The notes under the pieces are model-generated. The model was not told where the DNA came from and did no database searches. It worked only from the letters and a program-made list of their open reading frames with translations. From assembly GCA_937900985.1 (NCBI GenBank), contig CALCGM010000620.1, positions 1 to 8,933 on the forward strand: a DNA stretch of 8,933 bases, in the 5' to 3' direction. Origin of the DNA: an uncultured Planctomycetaceae bacterium. GTDB taxonomy: Bacteria; Planctomycetota; Planctomycetia; Pirellulales; UBA1268. Made by a program: the position numbers and the translations under genes. Shown piece by piece: positions 1 to 5,193 of this stretch; the first letter of the stretch is position 1, and each line of letters begins with the position of its first letter.

Positions 1-1230
1 GATGTAGGGGTAGGTGTCGCTGCGGCTCTTGTCGTCAAGGATCAACGCATCGCAGACGACGCTCGACTTGCTCTTGCGAGCACCTGGCTCCACCTTCACC
101 AGCCCGCGGTAGCTGGATCGGCCACCATTTTTGGAGATGCTTTTGGAGACGATTCGACCGCTGGTGTGGGGTGCTGCATGCACCAGTTTGGCCCCCGCAT
201 CCTGGTGCTGGCCAGCTGAGGCAAAGGCGATCGAGAGAATCTCACCACGCGCCCCCGGCTCCATCATGTAGACCGCGGGATATTTCATCGTCAGCCGGCT
301 GCCGAGATTGCCGTCAATCCACTCCATCATGGCCCCCTCATAGGCCATAGCCCGCTTGGTAACAAGGTTGTAGATGTTGTTGGCCCAGTTCTGGATAGTT
401 GTGTAGCGGCAACGGCCGTGCTTCTTGACCATGATCTCCACCACCGCCGAGTGCAGGCTCTCCGTGGAGTACATCGGAGCCGTGCAGCCCTCGACGTAGT
501 GCACCTGAGCCCCTTCGTCGACGATGATCAGCGTCCGCTCAAACTGCCCCATGTTCTCCGCATTGATGCGGAAATAGGCCTGCAGCGGAAACTCGATCGA
601 CACCCCCTTCGGCACGTAAATAAACGAGCCACCCGACCAGACGGCCGAGTTGAGGGCAGCAAACTTGTTGTCGGTCGGCGGGATGATCTTGCCGAAATAC
701 TCGCGCAACAGATCCGGGTGTTCACGCACGGCGGTGTCGGTGTCGGTGAAGATCACGCCCTTCTTGGCGAGGTCTTCCTGCAGCGACCCATAGACAACTT
801 CGCTCTCGAACTGCGCCTTCACGCCAGCGAGAAACTTCCGCTCCGCCTCTGGAATACCGAGCCGATCGAAGGTCTTTTTGATTTCATCTGGCACATCGTC
901 CCAGCTCTTGCCCTGCTGCTCGGCGGGCTTGAGGTAGTAGTAGATGTCTTGGAAGTTGACACCGATGTGGCCTCCCCAGTTGGGCATCGGCTTGCTGTCG
1001 AAGATCTCCAGCGACTTCAGACGGAAGTCCCGCATCCAGGCGGGCTCCTTCTTCATCTCGGAGATCTGGTTGACAATCTCTTTCGACAGCCCCCGACGAG
1101 CCTTGAAGATCGTCGGCGTTTCCGTACGGAAATCGTATTTGTTGATCTCACCGAGGTCGGGCTTGGCGGCACCGGCGGCACCGACGGGAACCGCCGCAAG
1201 CGTGCTCGATTCATGAAGGTCGATCGACAT
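1..1230 (-). CDS. sufB: Fe-S cluster assembly scaffold protein SufB, 3' end cut by window
   Basis: SufB is the core subunit of the cytoplasmic SufBCD scaffold, which builds Fe-S clusters on sulfur delivered by SufS. The reading frame is open for 410 codons to the left edge. The family is usually about 470-480 residues, so roughly 60-70 C-terminal residues lie outside. Family hallmarks seen: the N-terminal stretch with YYYLKP (97-102), SGGSFIYVPKGV (199-210), VEGCTAP (246-252), the QNW (280-282) and KYPAV (316-320) blocks, SYRGLVK (373-379) and VVCDALIL (391-398). By family comparison, Cys249 matches the sulfur-accepting Cys254 of E. coli SufB, and Cys393 matches the cluster-site Cys405; both are kept. 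The ATG start is supported by AGAGGA ending 7 bases upstream. It follows sufC by 134 bases on the same strand, an order (C then B) found in several phyla. No internal stop or frameshift. Confidence 0.97.
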   Translation of the reverse strand, partial: MSIDLHESSTLAAVPVGAAGAAKPDLGEINKYDFRTETPTIFKARRGLSKEIVNQISEMKKEPAWMRDFRLKSLEIFDSKPMPNWGGHIGVNFQDIYYYLKPAEQQGKSWDDVPDEIKKTFDRLGIPEAERKFLAGVKAQFESEVVYGSLQEDLAKKGVIFTDTDTAVREHPDLLREYFGKIIPPTDNKFAALNSAVWSGGSFIYVPKGVSIEFPLQAYFRINAENMGQFERTLIIVDEGAQVHYVEGCTAPMYSTESLHSAVVEIMVKKHGRCRYTTIQNWANNIYNLVTKRAMAYEGAMMEWIDGNLGSRLTMKYPAVYMMEPGARGEILSIAFASAGQHQDAGAKLVHAAPHTSGRIVSKSISKNGGRSSYRGLVKVEPGARKSKSSVVCDALILDDKSRSDTYPYI

Positions 1231-1364
1231 GGCTGTTTCCTCTCGTTAGTGACGCATCGTCTGGTTCAAGCGCATCGTTCGATGCCTCCGCACTCAAGCA
1301 CGCATGCGCTGAGCATGACGTCGTGCCGGGCATGTTGGTGCCCGCCTCTCCGAGGCCAGCGACG
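1231..1364 (-). other. sufC-sufB intergenic spacer with two small inverted repeats
   Basis: This 134-base gap holds the sufB ribosome-binding site next to 1231 and two inverted repeats. GCATCG-TT-CGATGC (1272-1285) is a near-continuous palindrome. CGGGCA-TGTTGG-TGCCCG (1327-1344) is a 6-bp stem with a 6-base loop, about 20 bases past the sufC stop. Neither is followed by a T-run on the minus strand, so full termination is not indicated. The second may be an intercistronic stem that tunes relative SufC and SufB levels. I see no small gene here. Confidence 0.35.
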
Positions 1365-2207
1365 CTAGGCCGTGGCGGTCGCTTCGGCCATCGCCTCTTC
1401 GGCCGCAGCCGCCTCTGGGTAGGCCGATCGGATTCGCTCGTAGCCCCGCTTGTGCAGTTCGGCAGCGAGTTCGGGACCACCCGATTCCACGATGCGACCA
1501 CCGAGCATGACATGCGTCTTCAGCGGGATGTTGTGCTCGAGGAGCTGTTCATGGTGCGTGATGATCAGGATGCCCATGTCCGCTCCACCAATGCGGGAGA
1601 TGCTTTCGCTGGCCAGCCGCACGGCATCCGCGTCGAGGCCGCTGTCGGTCTCGTCGAGCACGGCAAACCGAGGGGCAAGCATCGCCAGCTGTAGGATCTC
1701 AGCCCGCTTCATCTCGCCGCCGGAGAAGCCGTCGTTGACGTAGCGGCGAGCGAAGTCGGCGTCCATCTGCAGTTCCGACATCTTCGCCTTGAGCTCCTGC
1801 CGAAAATCTTTCATCGGCACGAGCTCTTGCCCCTCCTTCCGCTCTGGATTGCGGACATTGCTAACAGCATGCCGCAGGAAGTCGGCCACCCGCACCCCCG
1901 GGATCGCCATCGGACGCTGGAAGGCCAGGAAAAGCCCCGCCCGCGCCCGCTCGTCCGGCTCCATCGCCAGCACGTCGCGGCGGCTCCCGTCGGCCTCGAC
2001 GATCTCAATCGTGCCCCCCGTCACCTCATACGACGGGTGGCCCATGATCGCGTAGCCAAGTGTGCTCTTGCCGGAACCGTTGGGCCCCATCAGGGCATGC
2101 ACTTCACCTCGGCCGATCTCCAGATTGACACCTTTGAGAATCTCGCGACCCTCGACGGCGACATGCAGATTCTGAATGACCAGTTTTTCCGGGTGTTGGC
2201 TTGTCAT
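1365..2207 (-). CDS. sufC: Fe-S cluster assembly ATPase SufC
   Basis: SufC is the ABC-type ATPase of the SufBCD complex. It is cytoplasmic and soluble, and its ATP-driven dimerisation reshapes the SufB-SufD scaffold during Fe-S cluster assembly. The 280-residue protein has all ABC motifs in order: Walker A GPNGSGKST (41-49), Q-loop Gln97, signature FSGGE (161-165), Walker B with Asp185-Glu186 inside FAVLDETDSG (181-190), D-loop SGLD (189-192), and the H-loop His in ITHH (216-219). DETDSGLD and the GHPSYEVTGG segment (56-65) are SufC-specific rather than generic transporter sequence. There are no membrane segments. The tail after about residue 262 is Ala/Glu-rich and extends slightly beyond the usual SufC length of about 250-265. 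It starts at ATG 68 bases after nuoB and lies 134 bases ahead of sufB, so co-transcription is likely. Confidence 0.97.
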   Translation of the reverse strand: MTSQHPEKLVIQNLHVAVEGREILKGVNLEIGRGEVHALMGPNGSGKSTLGYAIMGHPSYEVTGGTIEIVEADGSRRDVLAMEPDERARAGLFLAFQRPMAIPGVRVADFLRHAVSNVRNPERKEGQELVPMKDFRQELKAKMSELQMDADFARRYVNDGFSGGEMKRAEILQLAMLAPRFAVLDETDSGLDADAVRLASESISRIGGADMGILIITHHEQLLEHNIPLKTHVMLGGRIVESGGPELAAELHKRGYERIRSAYPEAAAAEEAMAEATATA

Positions 2208-2275
2208 GAAACTCTCGAGGCAGGAAACGGGGCAGGGGGGAGACGGCGTCGGCTGGCAGGCCGTTGGCCGCTCGA

Positions 2276-2881
2276 TCAGGCGTTTACTTTCTGGTGATCG
2301 AACACGAGTTCGCCGGCTCCAACCGGAGAGGCGACGTAGCCACTGTGGTGAGGAATCGGCAGCTCGTCAGGAACCTTGCCCGCGCCACCAGCCTGCTTGG
2401 CAAGCTTTTGGCCGAGGATCTTGTCCTGAATCCGCATCAGGCCTTCGAGCAGGCTTTCGGGGCGTGGCGGGCACCCGGGCACATAGACGTCGACCGGCAC
2501 CACGAGATCGACACCCTTCACGACGTGGTAGCCCCACTTGAAATACGGCCCACCACCGGTCGTGCAGGCACCCATGGCGATCACATACTTCGGATCCGGC
2601 ATCAGGTTGTAGAGACGACGCACACGGCTCGCCATTTTGTAGGTCACCGTGCCGGCCACGATCATCAGGTCGGCCTGACGAGGGGTGGCCCGAAACGCGC
2701 CAGCCCCAAACCGGTCGAGGTCGTAGCGGCTTGCACCGGCGGCCATCATCTCGATCGCACAGCAGGCCAGGCCGAACGTCATCGGCCAGATGCTCGACTG
2801 CCGAGCCCAGTTAATGGCCTGCTCGACCGTCGTGACGATCATGTTTTCTTCGAATCTGCCTTCAATCCATGGGCGTGTCAT
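2276..2881 (-). CDS. nuoB: NADH-quinone oxidoreductase subunit B (NuoB)
   Basis: NuoB is the peripheral-arm subunit of respiratory complex I that holds terminal [4Fe-4S] cluster N2 and passes electrons to quinone. The 201-residue protein contains the family core: LACCAIEMM (38-46), DRFG (56-59), PRQADLMIVAGTVT (67-80), MGACTTGGGPY (103-113) and VPVDVYVPGCPPRPESLL (128-145). The four N2 ligands Cys40, Cys41, Cys106 and Cys137 are all present, so it looks functional. The segment after about residue 155 is variable in the family. The ATG overlaps the stop of the preceding 61-codon ORF as ATGA, and a GGAG lies 8 bases upstream, consistent with translational coupling. The neighbours are odd: no nuoA, nuoC or nuoD is adjacent, and the gene sits between an Fe-S regulator and sufC. 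Hydrogenase small subunits are distant homologues, but the core blocks here are those of NuoB. Confidence 0.95.
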   Translation of the reverse strand: MTRPWIEGRFEENMIVTTVEQAINWARQSSIWPMTFGLACCAIEMMAAGASRYDLDRFGAGAFRATPRQADLMIVAGTVTYKMASRVRRLYNLMPDPKYVIAMGACTTGGGPYFKWGYHVVKGVDLVVPVDVYVPGCPPRPESLLEGLMRIQDKILGQKLAKQAGGAGKVPDELPIPHHSGYVASPVGAGELVFDHQKVNA

Positions 2882-3063
2882 GACGTGAGCTCCGCTGAGC
2901 CGAGTGGATGGATCTTGAACCGCACAGACGGCAATTGTGCAACACCGAGCGGCAACGGGACAGGGGGGCGAGGGCAGAACGTGAATCCAGACCGTTTCCG
3001 CCCCAGCCCAGGCTGCTGCGGAGGTGGCGGACGACGCTGCGGCACATCGATCAGTCTCGTCAT
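2878..3063 (-). CDS. Small proline-rich basic protein, unknown function
   Basis: I do not recognise this 61-residue ORF. It starts MTRLIDVPQRR and carries 13 prolines, including PPPP at 12-15 and RPPVPLP at 33-38. It also has several Arg/Lys residues, a single Cys30 and no membrane segment. Support for its being a gene is positional: its ATG begins one base after the sufR stop (TGACATG), an AGAGGGGG ribosome-binding sequence lies 6 bases upstream inside the end of sufR, and its stop overlaps the nuoB ATG as ATGA. By my count 40 of 61 codons end in G or C, which looks lower than in the neighbouring genes and is the main argument against it. It could be a real coupled peptide, a leader ORF that carries ribosomes from sufR to nuoB, or a chance frame in a 183-base gap. 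Confidence 0.5.
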   Translation of the reverse strand: MTRLIDVPQRRPPPPQQPGLGRKRSGFTFCPRPPVPLPLGVAQLPSVRFKIHPLGSAELTS

Positions 3064-3064
3064 G

Positions 3065-3859
3065 TCAGGCCCCCTCTCTTCGCGGTTTGCCGGGAACGGC
3101 AGGCTGCCCAGGGACGGCATGAACCGTGAACCGGCAGCAGGCGTCGCCGTCGAGCCGGCACTCTGAGAGCCGCACCGGCGCCTCCACAAGCGTCTCGAGC
3201 ATCACCCGTTCGGCCGCACAAATCCCGCGATCCGCCTCTGCCAGCTGCGGGTAGGGGCAGGTGTGGGTGGTGAGCACGGCGAGCCGTTCACTGGCGTCGC
3301 CGTCCGCACCGCCCGGTTCGCTGGAGTCACAGGCCGTGCACTCGCAGGCAATCTTCCGCTCGCGGAGGGCAGCAGCCACGATCGCCAGCCGGCTCGCCGG
3401 AGAGCGGTCGGCGTCAAAGCCTCCGCTCCGGGCTCGGCAGACTTCCGCCAGCGACTGGCCGATCCGCGAGAGCAAACCCCGCCGCACCGCCGGCTCCTCA
3501 ATGCGACGAACCTCACGCCAGAGCACCATCGCCAGGTCGCGAAAGTTGTCGCCTCCAAGCTGACGGCCGGCCTCGGAGAGCCGGTAGACGTGGGATGGAC
3601 GACCGCGGGAGACGCCCCCCGGGGCCCAGCTCCGCTCGCGGACAACGTAGCCTGCTTCCATCAGCCGGGCGAGCCGCTGCCGGACAGCGGTGGCGGTGAC
3701 GCCGAGGGCTTCGCTGAGCTCGGCAATCCCGAGGGCCACGTCGCCCCGCAGCAGCTCAACGACCGGCTCATCAGAGCCGTGCAGTGCCGGCAGGGCGAGA
3801 TCATGGTCTGCATCCTGCAGGCTGCCGTGGCGATCGTGTTGCGGAAGACTCGTTGCCAT
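3065..3859 (-). CDS. sufR: SufR-type Fe-S sensing transcriptional repressor
   Basis: This is a winged-helix regulator of the SufR/DeoR-like group, which in cyanobacteria and actinobacteria represses suf genes when loaded with an Fe-S cluster. The N-terminal half has a helix-turn-helix (about 45-72, IAELSEALGVTATAVRQRL) and a wing around GRPSHVYRLSEAGR (86-99). The C-terminal half has the family cysteine layout: HTCPYPQLAE (199-208, Cys201), ICAAE (213-217, Cys214), SEC (232-234, Cys234) and Cys241/Cys242 in GDACCRF, giving enough ligands for one cluster. At 264 residues it is longer than many SufRs. The extra length includes an N-terminal leader of about 35 residues, an insert near 170-195 with a second Cys group (CECTAC, 172-177), and a Pro/Lys/Arg tail. 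It lies upstream of nuoB, sufC and sufB on the same strand. Its own promoter region holds a large dyad (3882-3911), suggesting autoregulation. The class is sure; the exact target genes are inferred. Confidence 0.9.
   Translation of the reverse strand: MATSLPQHDRHGSLQDADHDLALPALHGSDEPVVELLRGDVALGIAELSEALGVTATAVRQRLARLMEAGYVVRERSWAPGGVSRGRPSHVYRLSEAGRQLGGDNFRDLAMVLWREVRRIEEPAVRRGLLSRIGQSLAEVCRARSGGFDADRSPASRLAIVAAALRERKIACECTACDSSEPGGADGDASERLAVLTTHTCPYPQLAEADRGICAAERVMLETLVEAPVRLSECRLDGDACCRFTVHAVPGQPAVPGKPRREGA
3070..3077 (-). promoter_or_regulatory. Ribosome-binding site of the 61-codon ORF
   Basis: On the minus strand the sequence AGAGGGGG is followed by CCTGAC and then ATG, a 6-base spacer. 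It lies in the last codons of sufR and supports reinitiation at the small ORF directly after sufR ends. It is a good match to an anti-16S pairing site, but short purine runs also occur by chance. Confidence 0.45.
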
Positions 3860-3865
3860 ACCTCT

Positions 3866-3893
3866 ACGATAGGAGGCATCGGATTTTTGACAA
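3866..3893 (-). promoter_or_regulatory. Candidate sigma70-type promoter of sufR
   Basis: Reading the minus strand, TTGTCA (3893-3888, five of six matches to TTGACA) and TATCGT (3871-3866, four of six matches to TATAAT) are separated by 16 bases. Only 6 bases separate the -10 box from the sufR ATG, so transcription would begin at or next to the start codon and give a leaderless or nearly leaderless mRNA. No Shine-Dalgarno at normal spacing is visible before this ATG, which is consistent. Promoter consensus in this lineage is poorly defined, so this remains a candidate. Confidence 0.4.
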
Positions 3894-3911
3894 GCCTGCT
3901 TGCGAAAAATC
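3882..3911. promoter_or_regulatory. 30-bp dyad, candidate SufR operator
   Basis: The sequence reads GATTTTT-GA-CAAGC-CT-GCTTG-CG-AAAAATC. The two halves are exact reverse complements except for the 2-base spacers at 3889-3890 and 3903-3904 and the central CT. The centre is at 3896.5, so 12 of 15 base pairs are symmetric. It overlaps the candidate sufR -35 box (3888-3893) and begins 23 bases upstream of the sufR start codon. The AT-rich outer arms stand out in this GC-rich DNA. Position and symmetry are those of a dimeric repressor site, and the neighbouring SufR-type protein is the obvious binder. It does not match the CAAC-N6-GTTG site reported for cyanobacterial SufR, though CAAG-N4-CTTG is similar in style. 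It fits an intrinsic terminator poorly, because no T-run follows the stem on either strand. Confidence 0.55.
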
Positions 3912-3952
3912 GGCGGGCCTCTTCCCAGCAGCCTTTGCGGAGCCCCCGCGAG

Positions 3953-5017
3953 TCACGCCCGCGGAAACTTCGTCCGCACCACCTCAAGAAACTCCTCGCG
4001 GGAGAGCGTTCGCGACACGCCCGCGCGAAACTCGCGGGCTCCCGGAATCCCTTGGGCATACGAGCAGGCAAACTTCCGCATCAGGAGCGTGCCCCGCTCC
4101 ACGCCGAATCGCTGGCAGACCAGGTCGTAGTGGTGCAGCACGAGTTCTCGCTGCTCATCAAGCGAGGGGTCGGGCGGCGGCGGTTCACCCCGCAGCACCG
4201 CAGCGATCTGGGCGAAGATCCAGGGCTTGGCGAGCGCTTCACGGGCGACCATGATCCCGTCGACACCGGTTTCCCTCAGCCTCGCGACAGCCACCTCGGC
4301 TGAGGTGATGTCGCCGTTGCCGATCACGGGCATGCGGGAAACGCTCCGTTTAACTTCGCCGATCGCCTCCCAGTCGGCCCGGCCTTTGAAGAACTGGCTG
4401 GCCACGCGACCGTGCACCGTCAGGCAGGCGGCCCCGGCTTCCTCGACACGCTGGGCCACTTCGACCCCCGTCTGGCAGGTGGGGCCACAGCCCAAGCGGA
4501 TCTTGGCGGTGACCGGCGTTCCCTCGCAGGCCTCCACCACCCGCCGCACGATCGCCCCCACCCGCTCCGGCTCCCGCAGCAGCCACGAACCGCTGTGGGC
4601 CTTTTCGCTCACCTGACGCACCGGGCAGCCGAAGTTGAGGTCGACCACGCTCACCCGGAAATCGAGGGCGAGCCGACGGCCGACGCGGGCGAGGTTGTCG
4701 GGATCGTTGTCCCACATCTGCACCGCCAGCGGCCGCGGCTCGTCGCGAACCCCCCAGAGCCGGTCGGGGTGCTCTCCCCGTTCACTCTCCAGCCAGGCGG
4801 CACTGCGGGCAGCGATCATCTCGGTGGCCAGGAGGCCAGCCCCCCCAAACTCACGCACCACCTGCCGGTAGGCAAAGTTGGTGTAGCCCGCCATCGGCGC
4901 CTGCAGCACCGGGGGATCGACCACAACGCTGCCAAGCGTCAGAGGCCGCGTGGCCGGTGCCGCAGCGGGAGGCGAGCCGTGGGAGTCGTGAGCAGACGTG
5001 AGGACGGGTGCGGACAT
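3953..5017 (-). CDS. dusB: tRNA-dihydrouridine synthase, DusB-like
   Basis: This is a cytoplasmic FMN enzyme that reduces specific uridines in the tRNA D-loop to dihydrouridine with NAD(P)H. Numbering from ATG at 5017 (354 residues): the FMN TIM barrel starts with LQAPMAGYTN (38-47), then DLNFGCPV (126-133) with the likely catalytic Cys131, TAKIRLG (170-176), LTVHGR (199-204), VIGNGDI (231-237) and GIMVAREALAKPWIF (254-268). A helical tRNA-binding domain occupies the C-terminal part, about 280 onward. A GTG codon directly before the ATG is an alternative start. The first 25 or so residues are Ala/Pro/His-rich and not part of the fold. The usual GAGSALL after the catalytic loop reads AHSGSWLL here. 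The assignment to DusB over other Dus groups rests on overall resemblance and is less certain than the family. It ends 93 bases before sufR; the functional link to its neighbours is unclear. Confidence 0.93.
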   Translation of the reverse strand: MSAPVLTSAHDSHGSPPAAAPATRPLTLGSVVVDPPVLQAPMAGYTNFAYRQVVREFGGAGLLATEMIAARSAAWLESERGEHPDRLWGVRDEPRPLAVQMWDNDPDNLARVGRRLALDFRVSVVDLNFGCPVRQVSEKAHSGSWLLREPERVGAIVRRVVEACEGTPVTAKIRLGCGPTCQTGVEVAQRVEEAGAACLTVHGRVASQFFKGRADWEAIGEVKRSVSRMPVIGNGDITSAEVAVARLRETGVDGIMVAREALAKPWIFAQIAAVLRGEPPPPDPSLDEQRELVLHHYDLVCQRFGVERGTLLMRKFACSYAQGIPGAREFRAGVSRTLSREEFLEVVRTKFPRA

Positions 5018-5116
5018 CACTCGAGAATACCAGCCAGCACTGACCGTCTTCGGCGGACCGAGGGCCGCAGCGAGCTGTCCGTGCCAAAAGCCATCCAGGG
5101 CCTTTTTCCACTCAAG

Positions 5117-5153
5117 CGACGCCCCCCAAAGCCGAGGTTCTTGGGGGGCGACG
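5117..5153 (-). terminator. Strong GC hairpin after the TolC-like gene, possible terminator
   Basis: CGCCCCCCAA (5120-5129) and TTGGGGGGCG (5141-5150) are perfect reverse complements around an 11-base loop, and two further pairs form after one mismatch. The hairpin lies about 45 bases past the stop of the TolC-like gene and about 100 bases before dus, a terminator position for minus-strand transcription. No T-run follows on the minus strand, so it does not meet the intrinsic-terminator rule. It could instead be an mRNA-stabilising stem or a Rho-related structure. Confidence 0.35.
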
Positions 5154-5174
5154 GTCGCCGCATCCTGCGGCGGC
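5154..5174 (-). other. Second short hairpin in the TolC-like/dus gap
   Basis: CGCCGCA-TCC-TGCGGCG forms a 7-bp stem with a 3-base loop at 5156-5172, extendable by a G-T and a G-C pair to 5154-5174. It stands directly beside the hairpin at 5117-5153, giving two tandem stems between the TolC-like gene and dus. It could act together with that stem in ending transcription or protecting the 3' end. Some such stems arise by chance in GC-rich DNA. Confidence 0.3.
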
Positions 5175-5193
5175 AGGTGTGTCCCACAGGCTG

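Noticed and set aside
418..1368. 316-codon open frame on the plus strand
   Set aside because: It lies opposite sufB, whose family motifs are clear; the plus-strand translation is Arg/His/Leu-rich with no recognisable domain, as expected of a GC-rich antisense shadow.
2264..3166. 300-codon open frame on the plus strand
   Set aside because: It is antisense to nuoB, the small ORF and the end of sufR, and shows no family motif.
3882..3911. Intrinsic terminator of dus
   Set aside because: The T-runs precede the stem instead of following it on both strands, and the core loop would be only 2-4 bases; an operator fits better.
3860..3952. Cyanobacterial-type SufR site CAAC-N6-GTTG
   Set aside because: I looked for it in the sufR upstream region and did not find it.
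3263..4303. 346-codon open frame on the plus strand
   Set aside because: It spans antisense of sufR and dus and would run straight through the sufR promoter region; no domain is visible.
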